DNA of 64,000 nt from Hyphomicrobium sp. MC1 (GTDB taxonomy: Bacteria; Pseudomonadota; Alphaproteobacteria; Rhizobiales; Hyphomicrobiaceae): the NCBI RefSeq assembly GCF_000253295.1, contig NC_015717.1, positions 1,364,001 through 1,428,000 of the forward strand, given 5' to 3'. A model generated the notes under the pieces. The model was given only the letters and a program-made list of their open reading frames with translations. It was not told the DNA's origin and did no database searches. Position 1 is the stretch's first letter. The number at the start of each line of letters is the position of its first letter. Made by a program: the position numbers and the translations under genes. Below are positions 42,737-53,700 of this stretch, one piece after another.

Positions 42737-44122
42737 TCAATAGCCCTGTGGTCGGGGCCATTGCATCGTGAACTGATCTCCACGCCGCACATATTGATAG
42801 CGGTGGAAGTGGAACCAGAGCGACGCGACCATGAAGAAGACGAGCATCGCGATGAGCTGGGTTCCATATCCGAGGAACACCGCGAAATATGTTGCCGAGC
42901 ATAGGATCAGCAACACCAACGCGGGCAATGGGTGGAAGGGATGGATGTAGCCCCGCTTGATCGTTCCGAGTGGCCATTTTCTGCGGAACAGGATCACGTT
43001 GAGCGACATGTATGTGTAGCCAAGTAGGCCCGACAGGATCGAGAACGTGATGACTTGGTCGAGCGGCGCGAAGTAGGCAAACACCAGTGCTACCGGAACG
43101 AGGAACACGATCGATCGATAGGGTGTCCGGTTCTTCGGATGTACAGCACCAAACCAGGTCGGAAGATAGCGATCGCGCCCCATCGAGAACCACGCGCGGG
43201 ATGCGTCGTTGATGCAGCCATTCGCCGAGGCGAGTGTCGAAAATACGGTTCCGACGAACAGCAGCACCATCAGCGGCATCGAGCTTGTAAGCCGTGCGGC
43301 ATCGAACAACGGCGTGACGGCTTGGCCGAGATATTCCCACGGCATCAAGCCCGAGCAGATGTACCACGTCATCGTCGCCGCGATCAGGAGCGTGATGATT
43401 CCGGTCATGGTGCCGAGAGGCAATGAGCGCGCTGGTGAGCGAACCTCCTCTGCGGCCTGACAGGTTCCTTCGATGCCGAGGTAATACCACAGGCCAAAAT
43501 GCAGCGATGCGATGACGCCAAGCCAGCCGTAAGGAAGACCGTTCAACAGGTCCTGATGATGCAGCAGGTCGTTTGTCCAAGGCTTCACCGCTGTAAACAA
43601 GATCAGGATCGCGATGAAGGCCACGGCGGTCAGCACCAAGTTCACGGTCAGCGTCGCGTAAACGCCGCGATAGTTGAGCCATGCGAGGAACATGATCGTC
43701 AGCACGATGAAGGGCTTATCGTGCACGTCGGCAAACCCGGCCATCGTCCCGACCGTCTGCACGAGATACCCGAGCGTAATAGCATTCGCCGCTTCGAGCA
43801 TCGTGTAGGCAAACACCAGATAGAGTCCGACGTTGAACGCCATAAGCGGTCCAACGATATGTTTCGCCTGGGCGTACTGCCCGCCGGCTGCTGCGACAGT
43901 CGATGTCACTTCGGAATCGATCATCGCGACGCAGGTGTATAGCAAGCCGGCAACCCAACATGCGATAAGCGCCGCGATCATGCCGCCCTTGCCGACGGCG
44001 AAGTTCCAACCCATGTATTCGCCGACCAACACGATGCCGACGCCAAGTGCCCAGACATGGCCCGGGCCGAGCACACGCAGCAGAGAGATTTTCTCGCCGT
44101 GAACCGCAGTAGACTGTGTCAT
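42737..44122 (-). CDS. APC-family permease (ethanolamine/amino-acid type)
   Basis: 461-residue transporter with twelve hydrophobic segments. It opens with SLLRVLGPGHVWALGVGIVL, the Gly-rich unwound helix 1 of the APC fold (VLVGEYMGWNF). EGTCQAAEEVRSPARSLP is the signature of the ethanolamine permease subgroup. Exact substrate is inferred; amines or amino acids. It overlaps the upstream small gene by four bases and lies in an operon with four small or unknown membrane proteins, an arrangement unlike known eat loci (no eutBC). Confidence 0.85.
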   Translation of the reverse strand: MTQSTAVHGEKISLLRVLGPGHVWALGVGIVLVGEYMGWNFAVGKGGMIAALIACWVAGLLYTCVAMIDSEVTSTVAAAGGQYAQAKHIVGPLMAFNVGLYLVFAYTMLEAANAITLGYLVQTVGTMAGFADVHDKPFIVLTIMFLAWLNYRGVYATLTVNLVLTAVAFIAILILFTAVKPWTNDLLHHQDLLNGLPYGWLGVIASLHFGLWYYLGIEGTCQAAEEVRSPARSLPLGTMTGIITLLIAATMTWYICSGLMPWEYLGQAVTPLFDAARLTSSMPLMVLLFVGTVFSTLASANGCINDASRAWFSMGRDRYLPTWFGAVHPKNRTPYRSIVFLVPVALVFAYFAPLDQVITFSILSGLLGYTYMSLNVILFRRKWPLGTIKRGYIHPFHPLPALVLLILCSATYFAVFLGYGTQLIAMLVFFMVASLWFHFHRYQYVRRGDQFTMQWPRPQGY

Positions 44123-44304
44123 CGATGGCCCCCTTGGTGCGGCGGATCAATGACAAGCGTGTCGTCGATTTCACCTTCTCTGGATGAGGTCAGAAGCTCT
44201 TCATCGTAGGACCTGTCGGTGCTGATCATATCGAAGAGCATCCATAGCCCGAGGATCGCAGACAGAGCCCAGGCCGCGTATTCCAAAAGTACGAAACTAT
44301 TCAT
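44119..44304 (-). CDS. Small single-pass membrane protein
   Basis: 61 residues: one helix (FVLLEYAAWALSAILGLWMLF) and an acidic tail ending in DTLVIDPPHQGGHR. ATG 44304 has GAGG six bases upstream; an in-frame GTG at 44316 overlaps the previous stop. Stop overlaps the permease start. Could be a small accessory subunit of the permease. Confidence 0.6.
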   Translation of the reverse strand: MNSFVLLEYAAWALSAILGLWMLFDMISTDRSYDEELLTSSREGEIDDTLVIDPPHQGGHR

Positions 44305-44312
44305 GAGATGCC

Positions 44313-44699
44313 TCACTTTTTGCCGAAGCGTTCTTCGATGACGTCGCGGTATTCAGTCCGTGAGAAAATGAAGAGCAGGACGAAATACCCGATGATTACG
44401 ACGGCAGTGACGGCAAGCTCGGCGGTGTTGAAGCTGTAGTCGAAGCGCGATGTGATGAGCGAGGCTGCTGTGTCAGGCGTGAAGCCCAACTTTTCCCATT
44501 GAGCCTGTTGCACGGCATTCTGGCCGAGTCCGGCCCATGTCGATTTGTCGGCAACGGGGAGATCAATCTTTCCGCCGCCGGCAAGTTTCAGATAGAGCGG
44601 CGTGAACAATGCCGCGAGAACGAGCACGAGAAGAAACAGACTGTCGACGAGCTGGCCGAAGGCAGATTGCTTCGGAGGCTCGTAGTGTGAGTTGGCCAC
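44313..44699 (-). CDS. Two-pass membrane protein
   Basis: 128 residues: helix 1 (FGQLVDSLFLLVLVLAALFT), a periplasmic loop of about 60 residues, and helix 2 (VTAVVIIGYFVLLFIFS), basic tail. GTG 44699 with AGGTGG upstream is the likely start; TTG 44714 is possible. Not recognised; lies in the permease operon. Confidence 0.6.
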   Translation of the reverse strand: MANSHYEPPKQSAFGQLVDSLFLLVLVLAALFTPLYLKLAGGGKIDLPVADKSTWAGLGQNAVQQAQWEKLGFTPDTAASLITSRFDYSFNTAELAVTAVVIIGYFVLLFIFSRTEYRDVIEERFGKK

Positions 44700-44724
44700 G
44701 TTTCCACCTATCAATTCGAATTTG

Positions 44725-45009
44725 TTATTTTTTCTTGAGGTCGAGGTAGTGCAGGTCGAGACCGTAGATCTCGTCGCGCTCTTCGCTCAGGTGGAAGAGC
44801 ATCGCGAGGATGGCTGCGGTATTGAAAAGGATGACCAACGCCCCCGCGACGAGGAGCGCGCCGACAACTTCCGATGAGCCCGCGTAATCTTTGATCTCGT
44901 AAAAGACGAATGCGTAGAGAAGCCAGAGCACGATAATCGCGGACAGAGACCACATGCGATCGCCGGAGAACTTCCCGGTGATACGAGGGTCTGAATTCGT
45001 TTTTTGCAT
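44725..45009 (-). CDS. Two-pass membrane protein
   Basis: 94 residues with two hydrophobic helices (SAIIVLWLLYAFVFYEI and VVGALLVAGALVILFNTAAILAMLF) and a charged tail DLHYLDLKKK. ATG 45009 has GGGAG six bases upstream; the frame extends further upstream as shadow. First gene of the operon. Together with the next two it gives three tiny membrane proteins ahead of a transporter. Confidence 0.65.
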   Translation of the reverse strand: MQKTNSDPRITGKFSGDRMWSLSAIIVLWLLYAFVFYEIKDYAGSSEVVGALLVAGALVILFNTAAILAMLFHLSEERDEIYGLDLHYLDLKKK

Positions 45010-45939
45010 TTTTTCTCCCTTCGCCTCACAGTGCTGCTCGGGTGCAAGGCCGTTGGCGCGCTCTCCCAAACGTTGCGATTTGAGCGTTGCTCCCTGCGAC
45101 ATAAGTGGCGCAGGGGGGCGGCGTTTCGTCAATATTTTTTCGTGATAAGAAACAAATATTCGATGCTGCGATGCGCATGTTCGTGCCGCAGAGCACCAAG
45201 CAACTTTAGCCAAAATCAAAATGTTACGCTGCGTGCGCTGCAATGACGTGCCCGGTATTTGAGCAAGATGTTTTATTGAGCGGGCGTCAGCGAGCGTTCA
45301 TTGGGCGTTTGCGAAGTTATCGGGATGCGAATTTCGCAAGTGCAGGACGGCGGCGGATTTGGGCCTTGCGCTTCTTAGTCAGCCGCTTGATTGGCGTCGG
45401 TCGGATAGGAATGAGATGATGATCGCTCGTGCGATCAGTCCGACGGGATAGCGCTTTCTGTTGGCGTTGGGACAGACGCCGACCTGATGAATAAAGAGCG
45501 TCAAGTTTTCGTGCGGCTCATTTCCAAGCCTGCAACAAATTCTTTGTTCGGGCATGGGTGCGCTGGGCCCAACGCACCGGCTGTCGGAAGCATCCGTCCA
45601 TTGTTATCTTCATGCATCGTTGCCTTCTATGCATCGGGTGCTGAGTGCCTCACGCGTATCGCAGCATGAGGCGGAGAGCGCGCGGCGTGCCGATCCACAA
45701 TCGATTTTTTGACGAGCCGACAGTCGCCGTTGAACGAGCGCTGGCGTCCTCAGTGTTTCTACGGAGGTGTCCAACCGGGGTCTTATCGTTACACGCCTGT
45801 TAACGCCCACTGATGACCTGCTCGTACCGGGCAATCGAACAAGGATGCACGTCAGCACACTGCTGTCTTGCTCGCTTCGACAACCGGGGCCGCGCTGCTG
45901 AGCGCGGTGAGGGGGTTTCTTCAGGGGAGAATTCAACTT
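45010..45939. other. Gene-free region between permease operon and porin
   Basis: 930 bases in which I see no supportable gene. It must contain the divergent promoters of the permease operon and the porin. A sigma-54-like GGGCACG-N3-TTGCA at about 45240-45255 has the wrong spacing. The 3' part ends in GGGGAGA before the porin start. Confidence 0.55.
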
Positions 45940-47346
45940 ATGAGCTACCGCATCGGCAGAGCGCAATTGGCTCTTTGCACTATGTTTGGTACTGCGGCTT
46001 GTGCATCGACTGGTGCCTTCGCCGCGGATCTTTCAATTCCGAACGTTCCCGATGACGAGCAAGTCGTGACGGTCATGCCGAACGGCACTATTCGTCTCGG
46101 TGCGATCAAATTGAAGTTCGGGGGCTTCAGCGAATTCGCAACGTTCTGGCGCTCTCGCAACGAAACGGCGGACGTCGGTAGCTCGTTCGGTGGAATTCCA
46201 TTCGGCAATAGTCCGTTGGCGCATGAGCATGAGACCCGCTTCAGCGCCCGTCAAAGCCGTATTTCGGCGTTGGCCACGGGTGATCTCGACCAATACACGC
46301 ATCTGTCGATGTATGTTGAGTCGGACTTCCTGGCTGCCGGTACGACGTCCAATTCCAACGAGAGCAACAGCTATACGCCGCGCATTCGCCATTTCTACGG
46401 TGCCTACGATAACGACCTGACGGGCTGGCACGTTCTCGCTGGTCAGACGTGGAGCCTGCTGACGACGAATACGAAGGGAATTCAAGCGCGCAACGAAGAC
46501 ATCCCGCTGACGATCGATGCGCAGTACGTCGTCGGCTTCAATTGGACACGAAATCCGCAGTTCCGCGTGGTGAAGGATATTGCTCCGTGGCTTGCGGCCG
46601 GCGTTTCTATCGAAAGCCCGTCGACGCAAATCGCCGGTTCGCCTCCTTCGGGCGTCGATGCAAACCATCCGGGCGGATCGCTGCTTAACAGCACGGCGAA
46701 CTACAGCAACGACATCATGCCTGACGTTGTCGGTAAGTTGGCGTTCGATCCCGGCTGGGGGCACTATGAAATCAAGGGTATCGTTCGTGGGTTTACGGAT
46801 CGCGTGAACCATAGCAACAACACGATCCTTGCAGGCGGTGGCGGCGCCTCAGCATCGCTGCCGATCATTCCGAAGGCGCTGGAACTGCAGGCGAGCTTCA
46901 TGGCCGGCAACGGCATCGGCCGCTATGGCGCGGGGCAACAGCCGGACGTCACCTTCAACAGTGATGGAGACTTCGTCGCAATTCCTGCGGTGCAATTGCT
47001 GACGGGTCTGGTTGCGCATCCGTTCAAGGGCGACACCATGTATGCCTATGGCGGCCTCGAGCAGAACTTCAAGAAGGTCGATGGCGACGTCGGCTATGGC
47101 CTCGATACCGTCAACAACTCAGGTTGCGATATCGAAGGGGGAACGTGCCAAGCGCAAACTAAACGCCTCTGGGAAGTCACGGGCGGCGTCTGGCAGGATA
47201 TCTATAAGGGCTCGTTCGGGCGTGCCGCTGTTGGTGCGCAGGCCGAGTACATCAAGCGTGAGGCTTTCGATAGCACAGATGGCGGCGCGCCGACGACCGA
47301 TGACATGATCGTGCTCGGATCGTTCCGCTACTATCCCTTCCAGTAA
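45940..47346 (+). CDS. Outer-membrane porin-like protein
   Basis: 468 residues: signal peptide (to about GAFAADL, residue 28) and a barrel of strands, with an N-terminal KLKFGGFSEFATF and R-Q-SRISALATGDL, and an aromatic C-terminus (RYYPFQ). One Cys pair sits in DIEGGTCQAQ and SGCD. ATG 45940 follows GGGGAGA. Resembles DcaP-like or carbohydrate/organic-acid porins of proteobacteria; substrate unknown. Ends with a strong terminator. Confidence 0.78.
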   Translation: MSYRIGRAQLALCTMFGTAACASTGAFAADLSIPNVPDDEQVVTVMPNGTIRLGAIKLKFGGFSEFATFWRSRNETADVGSSFGGIPFGNSPLAHEHETRFSARQSRISALATGDLDQYTHLSMYVESDFLAAGTTSNSNESNSYTPRIRHFYGAYDNDLTGWHVLAGQTWSLLTTNTKGIQARNEDIPLTIDAQYVVGFNWTRNPQFRVVKDIAPWLAAGVSIESPSTQIAGSPPSGVDANHPGGSLLNSTANYSNDIMPDVVGKLAFDPGWGHYEIKGIVRGFTDRVNHSNNTILAGGGGASASLPIIPKALELQASFMAGNGIGRYGAGQQPDVTFNSDGDFVAIPAVQLLTGLVAHPFKGDTMYAYGGLEQNFKKVDGDVGYGLDTVNNSGCDIEGGTCQAQTKRLWEVTGGVWQDIYKGSFGRAAVGAQAEYIKREAFDSTDGGAPTTDDMIVLGSFRYYPFQ

Positions 47347-47370
47347 AGACACTCACCGTCTCTACACTCC

Positions 47371-47399
47371 AGGCGCTGCTTCGGCAGCGCCTCTTTTTT
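47371..47399 (+). terminator. Terminator of the porin gene
   Basis: AGGCGCTGC/GCAGCGCCT stem with TTCG loop and a run of six T. Confidence 0.93.
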
Positions 47400-47435
47400 G
47401 AGGGGCTGAGACACACGTCAACTTCCCAAGCGCGA

Positions 47436-47461
47436 AAACATGCAGCTGCTCGTGCATGTTT
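47436..47461. repeat. Inverted repeat AAACATGCA-N8-TGCATGTTT
   Basis: A perfect nine-base inverted repeat with an eight-base spacer in the gap before the small exported gene. It has no T-run, so it may be a regulator site or an RNA hairpin. Confidence 0.45.
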
Positions 47462-47665
47462 CGGAGAACACACGCCGTCAGTATTTACGCGGATGTACGT
47501 CTGCGTTCGTCATCTGTCGGACGGCATCGAGCGGAATAACGCTCCATCGGCGATCAAACTAAATTTGTCTGCACGCAATCGAATTGCGCCGGTGGCTACG
47601 TTCGCGCTCATGCATTTGCGGCTTGCGAGCACCGAACTTTCAAACTCCCGGATGGAGTGTTCGCA

Positions 47666-47950
47666 ATGCATAAATTTTCACTCGCAGTCTCTGTTTCTTT
47701 GCTTGCTCTTGGTTTCGCCACGGCTGCCAGCGCTCATGCCCGGTGCGACGGCGATTTTCAATTCATAAATGGCAGTTGGATCGCAACGCGATATTGCCAA
47801 CGAGCGGAAGCTGAGCATGTCGCAAGAGCTGAGCACACGCATATCACCCATCATACGGTGAGTTCACGCGACGAGACGCCGGAGGAGTTCTGCCGGTGGC
47901 ACAACGGTCAAATCGAGACCGATACCTATTGCTCCAGCTACAACGACTGA
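47666..47950 (+). CDS. Small exported Cys/His protein
   Basis: 94 residues: signal peptide (cleavage after ASAHA, about 21) then a mature part with four cysteines (RCDGDF, RYCQRAEAEH, FCRWHNG, YCSSYND) and a His run (THITHHTVSS). Disulfides are likely. ATG 47666 has GGAG eight bases upstream. Not recognised; similar short exported proteins occur in Hyphomicrobium-like genomes as far as I know. Confidence 0.7.
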   Translation: MHKFSLAVSVSLLALGFATAASAHARCDGDFQFINGSWIATRYCQRAEAEHVARAEHTHITHHTVSSRDETPEEFCRWHNGQIETDTYCSSYND

Positions 47951-48034
47951 TCCTGTCTCGGAGGGCATCACCGGCGTTGTTTGCAGTTGCAAACGGCGCC
48001 GGTCATGCTGAAGCATTCGGTTGCGTCGTAAGGA

Positions 48035-48703
48035 TCAGGCGCTTTCGGTGTTGCCCTGATGCCGATTTTTTTCTGCTCGCATCGGAAGCAACATCTCTTC
48101 GAAGCGTACGGCAATCCGCACGAGATCGGCGATGTTGCGAGCGCCCGTCTTTTCCATCACCCAGGCGCGATATGTTTCGACGGTACGTGGGCTGATTTTT
48201 AGTGTCAGAGCGATTTCCTTGTTCGAAAGGCCCTTGACGGCAAGATCCATCACTTGCCGTTGACGGTCCGAGAGCTCGTTGACACGGGTCGCGAGCTTGA
48301 CGGCCTCCTGGTCGTGGTTGCGCTGATTTTCGGTCTCATTAATTGCCGACGAAATGCTTGCGATCAGGCGGTCGGGTGAGAAGGGCTTTTCAATGAAGTC
48401 GCGGGCACCCGCTTTTAGCGCTGCGACCGCCATCGCGACGTCGCCGTGTCCGGTAATGAGCACTAGCGGAATCATGGGCCATTTTTTTGCGAGTTCTTTC
48501 TGAAGTTCCAGGCCGGACATTCCGGGCATGCGGATGTCGCAGACGACGCATGAAGGAATCTCATTCGCTTGCAAGGCAGAGAGAAACTGTTCGGCCGATG
48601 CGAACGAGCATACGCCGAAGCCGTGATTGCTGAGCATCAGAGACAAAGAATCTCGGACGGGTTCGTCGTCATCGATAATCGCGACTGCTGATGCGAGTGT
48701 CAT
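48035..48703 (-). CDS. FixJ/NarL-type response regulator
   Basis: 222 residues: receiver domain with the phosphoacceptor D56 in CVVCDIRMPGMSG, the DDDE acidic pocket (11-14) and K (about 105, EKPF), then a LuxR-type HTH (about 145-200: LSDRQRQVMDLAVKGLSNKEIA, KISPRTVETYR). Its start overlaps the sensor stop (ATGA). Probably regulates the RND operon that lies divergent on the other side of the sensor gene, or the porin. Confidence 0.95.
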   Translation of the reverse strand: MTLASAVAIIDDDEPVRDSLSLMLSNHGFGVCSFASAEQFLSALQANEIPSCVVCDIRMPGMSGLELQKELAKKWPMIPLVLITGHGDVAMAVAALKAGARDFIEKPFSPDRLIASISSAINETENQRNHDQEAVKLATRVNELSDRQRQVMDLAVKGLSNKEIALTLKISPRTVETYRAWVMEKTGARNIADLVRIAVRFEEMLLPMRAEKNRHQGNTESA

Positions 48704-50340
48704 GATACAGTACCCCTTGGGAATGAATTTAATCGAATGCGAACGAGGGCACCTTTGCCTTCGTTTTCGAGGATGAGCTCGCCTCCGTGTCCTTCGACAA
48801 TCGTTTGGCTGAGCGAAAGGCCAACTCCGAGGCCGTCTTTCTTGCTGGACGAACGAATTCCGGATTTTTTCAGATTGAAACCCGGGGGAAAGCCGGGGCC
48901 GCTGTCACGAACCTCGATTTCAATGCGGTTGCCGTCGATGTTGTTGGCGCTGATGCTAATCAGTCGATCCTTCGAGGGATCATTTTCGCTCATCGCGTCG
49001 ATGGCATTGGAAATGATATTCATAAGGACCTGCTCGATCTGCAGCCGATCAACGGCGGCGTTGCGGATATCGCGTGCAACGGTGACCTTTACCGAGGCGC
49101 CGGTCCGTTGAAGGTTGGGTTCTAAGAGATCAAGCGCCTCTCGAATTAAAAGATGCGGAGATTGCTCGCCGATCTGCCTGCGTCCCAATCTGATGAAATC
49201 GCGAAGGTTGCGGACGACGGCTGCGGTGCGATCCACCTGGCTTGCGACTTTCGAGGCGGCTTCGATAGCGATCTTCCGATCGCCTTCGCCCTTCACGAGA
49301 TATTCCTGCACCAGCTGAGTATAGTTCGAGATGGCGGTCAAAGGCTGGTTGATTTCATGCGCGATGGCAGTCGTGACTTCGCCGGCGCTGCCCAGGCGGA
49401 AGATCTGCGAGACCGAATCCTGGTTGAGGCGCAAGTCCTGTTCGAAGCGGCGACGGTCGGTCACGAGACCGCCGATGGCCAGTCCGGTAAAGGCCAGCAC
49501 AAGCATCAGCGACTGGTACGTTGTCACGCCCGCAACCTGCGGTCCTGAAATCAGAAGCGCAATGATCAACCCGACCTCTGTCACCACAAGGGCGTAGGTT
49601 GCGCCTTTCAGGCCATGGCGCAGCGCAATCCAGATGATGGGGAAGAACATCACGTTGAAGAGCCGAAAATGGGGAAGGCTGCTGAAGCCGAATGCAAAGA
49701 CGAGCGCGGCGACGATCGCCAATCCTTGGATGCAGGCTTCGAAATTCGGCTTCGGAATTCCGCCGGTGCCTGCGACGATAAGAATGAAGGGTGTGATGAT
49801 CGAGACACCGATCAGGTCGCTAACGGCGTACCTAAAAATATTGTAAGGAATTCCGGAAGCCGTAAGAACTCCTGAGGCGTAAAGGAGCATTACCGATGCG
49901 GTGGCCACGAGGGCAGAACTGATAATCGCGGTCGCCTCGAGGAGCAAAACGTCGCGCAGCGTTCCGAGTCGGATGTCGAATTGCCATCGCGAATGCTGGA
50001 CCCAGTTCAGCGCGACCGCGTATCCCCCGCCTACGATGATCGGTGAGAGAAGTTGCGCAAGAAGCGGGAGATCGCGGCGCAGAATTATGTCTGAGGCTGC
50101 AACGGCAAGTAAGAGGTAAGGCCAGAATCGCCTTCCGAACATAAGGAACGCGGCGAAGGTCAGGCCGATTTCAGGGCTCCACGGCACGATATCGAATGAC
50201 CGGGTGGATGAGATGATGCTCAGCCATTCCAGTACGACGTAGGCAATGATGTAGGCGGGGCCAATCAGCCAAATCGGGGCAGCTTGCATTCGAGCCATAC
50301 GATTCGCATGCGTTCTTTCTGTCACCACTACTTGCGACAT
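48700..50340 (-). CDS. MASE1-domain sensor histidine kinase
   Basis: 546 residues. N-terminal MASE1-like integral-membrane sensor with about eight helices (PAYIIAYVVLEWLSII; WSPEIGLTFAAFLMFG), a short linker, H-box AIAHEINQPLTAIS, and a HATPase_c domain with VLMNIISNAIDAM (N box), DSGPGFPPGF (G1) and DGLGVGLSLSQTI (G2). Kinase residues look intact. Partner of the overlapping response regulator. Signal unknown. Confidence 0.93.
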   Translation of the reverse strand: MSQVVVTERTHANRMARMQAAPIWLIGPAYIIAYVVLEWLSIISSTRSFDIVPWSPEIGLTFAAFLMFGRRFWPYLLLAVAASDIILRRDLPLLAQLLSPIIVGGGYAVALNWVQHSRWQFDIRLGTLRDVLLLEATAIISSALVATASVMLLYASGVLTASGIPYNIFRYAVSDLIGVSIITPFILIVAGTGGIPKPNFEACIQGLAIVAALVFAFGFSSLPHFRLFNVMFFPIIWIALRHGLKGATYALVVTEVGLIIALLISGPQVAGVTTYQSLMLVLAFTGLAIGGLVTDRRRFEQDLRLNQDSVSQIFRLGSAGEVTTAIAHEINQPLTAISNYTQLVQEYLVKGEGDRKIAIEAASKVASQVDRTAAVVRNLRDFIRLGRRQIGEQSPHLLIREALDLLEPNLQRTGASVKVTVARDIRNAAVDRLQIEQVLMNIISNAIDAMSENDPSKDRLISISANNIDGNRIEIEVRDSGPGFPPGFNLKKSGIRSSSKKDGLGVGLSLSQTIVEGHGGELILENEGKGALVRIRLNSFPRGTVS

Positions 50341-50728
50341 CGTTCTTTTCCTACGCTGCCTAGCGTCCCGCCACTCCGTACGGGAACGGAGGCTTAGTCA
50401 CGGACGGTGCGCCACGCAAGCGGACGGCCGGAATTTCCCTCGGTGATAATGGCTCGAATATAGGTTGCTGTCGCGGCGCATTTCGTGCGGCGCGTCGCAA
50501 CATGACATGATTGTAATCGAGTGCGCGTCTCTGCAATCGGCGAGGTCCAGCACACGGGAAGACTTCCACCGATCGAACGGCGACGAAGCTTGGATTGTGT
50601 GCGAGCGAGAGAGCGTCGGGTCGGACGAAATTAGCCGCAGAAACTTCGAGCATCGAACGCAACGCTCGGGGCGGTCGGCTGCAGAAGGTCTGTAACGGCG
50701 GAATGAGCCGCCTAGGAACATAGAACGC
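50341..50728. other. Divergent promoter region, sensor kinase and RND operon
   Basis: 388 bases without a supportable gene. It probably holds promoters for both operons, and would be a natural target for the response regulator at 48035. Confidence 0.5.
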
Positions 50729-53700
50729 ATGTCGCTGCCAAAATTTTCTTTAACTCATCCGCATTCGGTGGCGGCGATCATCATTCTTATTTGCCTGCTC
50801 GGGTTCGGCGCGGTGTCGCGCATGCCGACGGACATTTTTCCGGAAATCAACATTCCAGTCGTCAGCGTCGTGTGGACGTACAGCGGAATGAGTGCGGAAG
50901 AAATGCAGGACCGCATTCTCATCAAGCACGAGCGGCAGATGGCGTCGCTCGTTGATGATATCGATCGGATCGAGGCCAACAGCTATACCGGCGTCGGCGT
51001 CATCAAGGTCTATCTGCATGAGGGGGCCGACGTCAGCCGCGCCATTACGCAGCTGTCGAGTTGCGCGCAGACTGTGCTCAAGAGCATGCCGCGCAATATC
51101 ACGCCGCCGCTCATCGTCCGTTATAGTGCTACGGACGTTTCGGTTATTCAGCTCAGCCTCGCGAGTAAATACCTGCCCGACTCGCGCCTGACCGATCTCG
51201 GTCAGCAGGTGCTCAGACCCAATCTTGCGGTCGTGCATGGCGCACAGGTTCCCTATCCCTATGGCGGCAAAATCCGCGTCATCATGGTCGATCTCGATCC
51301 GCATGCGCTGCAGGCGCGCGGGCTGACGCCGGCGGAAGTTTCCGATGCGCTGGCGAAGCAGAACATCATCGTTCCGTCGGGCGATGTGAAAGTCGGCCAG
51401 AATGACTATCCGGTCGCGATGAACAACACGCCCAACGCCATCGCGACGATCGAGAATTTTCCGCTGAAGCAGATCGACGGAAAGACGATCTTCGTCCGTG
51501 ACGTCGCGCACGTGCATGACGGACATCAGGTGCAGACCAATTCGGTCAGCCAGAACGGCGCGCCGGGTGCGCTGATGCTCGTGCGAAAGACGGGTGGAAC
51601 ATCAACGCTGGACGTTATCAACGGCGTCAAAGCGGCATTGCCTGGCCTGCAGCGGATGATGCCGAAGGGCGTGACAATCAAGGCGATCTTCGATCAGTCA
51701 ATTTTCGTCAAAGCGGCGTTGAATAGCGTCGTGATGGGCGGCTTGATGGCAGCCGGACTGACAGCGTTGATGATTCTGCTATTCCTCGGCAACTGGCGGC
51801 TGACCATCATCATTCTGGCATCGATCCCGCTGTCCATCATCACTGCGCTGTTGATGCTCTGCCTCGCCGGACAGACGCTCAATACCATGACGCTCGGCGG
51901 TTTCGCGCTGGCGGTGGGCATTCTCGTCGACAACGCGACGGTGGTGATCGAGAACATCGAGCGTCACGTTGGACTGGGCGAGGAGATCGAAGAGGCAATT
52001 CTCAATGGCACCTCGGAAGTCGGCATTCCGACACTCCTTTCAACTCTGTCGATCAGCGTCGTCTTCGTGCCGGTTTTTCTTCTGACCGGCACCGCCAAGT
52101 ATCTGTTCTCGCCACTCTCGCTGTCGGTGATCCTGTCGTTGTTTGCGAGCTTGTTGCTGTCGTTCACGCTCGTACCCGTGCTCTTCATGTATTTGATGCG
52201 GTCGCAGGTCGGAAAGCATGGCGGAGGACACGGCGAAGAGCACAAGCCGTCGCGCTTCAATCCGTTCAGCATAATTCATCGCGGTTTCGAAACCGGCTTC
52301 GGCGCTTTCCGCGAGAGGTATCGCAACGCTGTGTCGTGGTCCGTGAACCATCCTATTCCAACGATAGTTTTCTTCGCGGTTCTGCTCGGCGCGACCGTTC
52401 TGCCGTTAATGAACCTCGGAATGGATTTCTTCCCGCAGATCGATGCCGGACAGATGCGGCTGCATGTTCGCGCACCGCCTGGGACGCGCATCGAGGATAC
52501 GCAGAAGGACTTCAGCGAAGTCGAGCAGGCTATCCGCAAGATCGTCGGCAACGATCAGATCGATGTCATTCTCGACAACATCGGCCTGCCGTACAGCGGC
52601 ATCAATATCGCCCTTAGCGATACGGCTACCGTCGGTCCGATGGATGGCGAAATTCTCGTGTCGCTGAAGGAGAAGCATACTTCGACACCTGCTCATATTG
52701 CAGAACTTCGCCGTAAGTTGCCGCGGATGTTCCCTGAGCTTCAGTTCTTTTTCCAGCCGGCTGATATCGTCAATCAGGTCTTGAATTTCGGGCAGCCTGC
52801 ACCGATCGACGTTCGTATTTCCAGCCGGAACGCGGATAAGGCGTATGCGCTCGCATCCAAGATTGCGCACGATTTAAAGTCGGTGCCGGGCATCGTCGAT
52901 TCGCATGTCTTCCAGGTGCCCGATGCGCCTGCCATCAAAGTGGACGTCGATCGCACAAAGGCGAGGGATCTCGATCTCGATCAGCATGGTCTGGCAAACG
53001 ACGTGCTTGTCACGCTCAATTCCAGCGCGCAGGTCTCTCCGAATTTCTGGCTCAATCCGCATAATAACGTCAGCTATCCGCTGGTCGTGCAAACGCCGAC
53101 ATATCGCGTCAAATCAACGAAGGATTTGTGGACGCTTCCCGTTACGGCGCCGAACGGCAAACATTCCCAGCTTTTGATGAATGTCGCCAAGTTCGGCCGA
53201 ACGAAAGTGCCGATGGTGGTGTCGCAGTTGAATATTGCGCCGGTGTTCGACGTCGACGCCGACGTTCAAGGCCGGGATCTCGCATCGGCAGCCGATGCGA
53301 TCGACAAGGTGCTTGCGAAAGATCGCCCGCCGGTGACGAGCGGCATCAAGGTGAAGCTTAGCGGACAGATTGAAACAATGCGTCAGAGCTTTGCAGGATT
53401 GTTCGGCGGCATGGGCCTCGCCGTCGTCCTGGTGTTTCTGCTGCTGGTCATCAATTTTCAAAGCTGGCTCGATCCGATCATCATTTTGCTGGCGGTACCT
53501 TTTGCTCTCGCCGGCATCGTCTGGATGCTCTTCCTCACCGGAACGCACATCAGCGTTCCGGCACTGATGGGCAGCCTGATGTGTATCGGTTTGACGACCG
53601 CAAACGGCATTCTTGTTCTGACATTTGCTAATCAGCAGGTCGCGCTTGGGATTGATCCGATGCATGCGGCAATCGAAGCGGGCTACACGCGACTTCGGCC

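Noticed and set aside
45240..45255. Sigma-54-like sequence on the minus strand before the permease operon
   Set aside because: The GG to GC distance is one base too short; sigma-54 promoters do not tolerate this.
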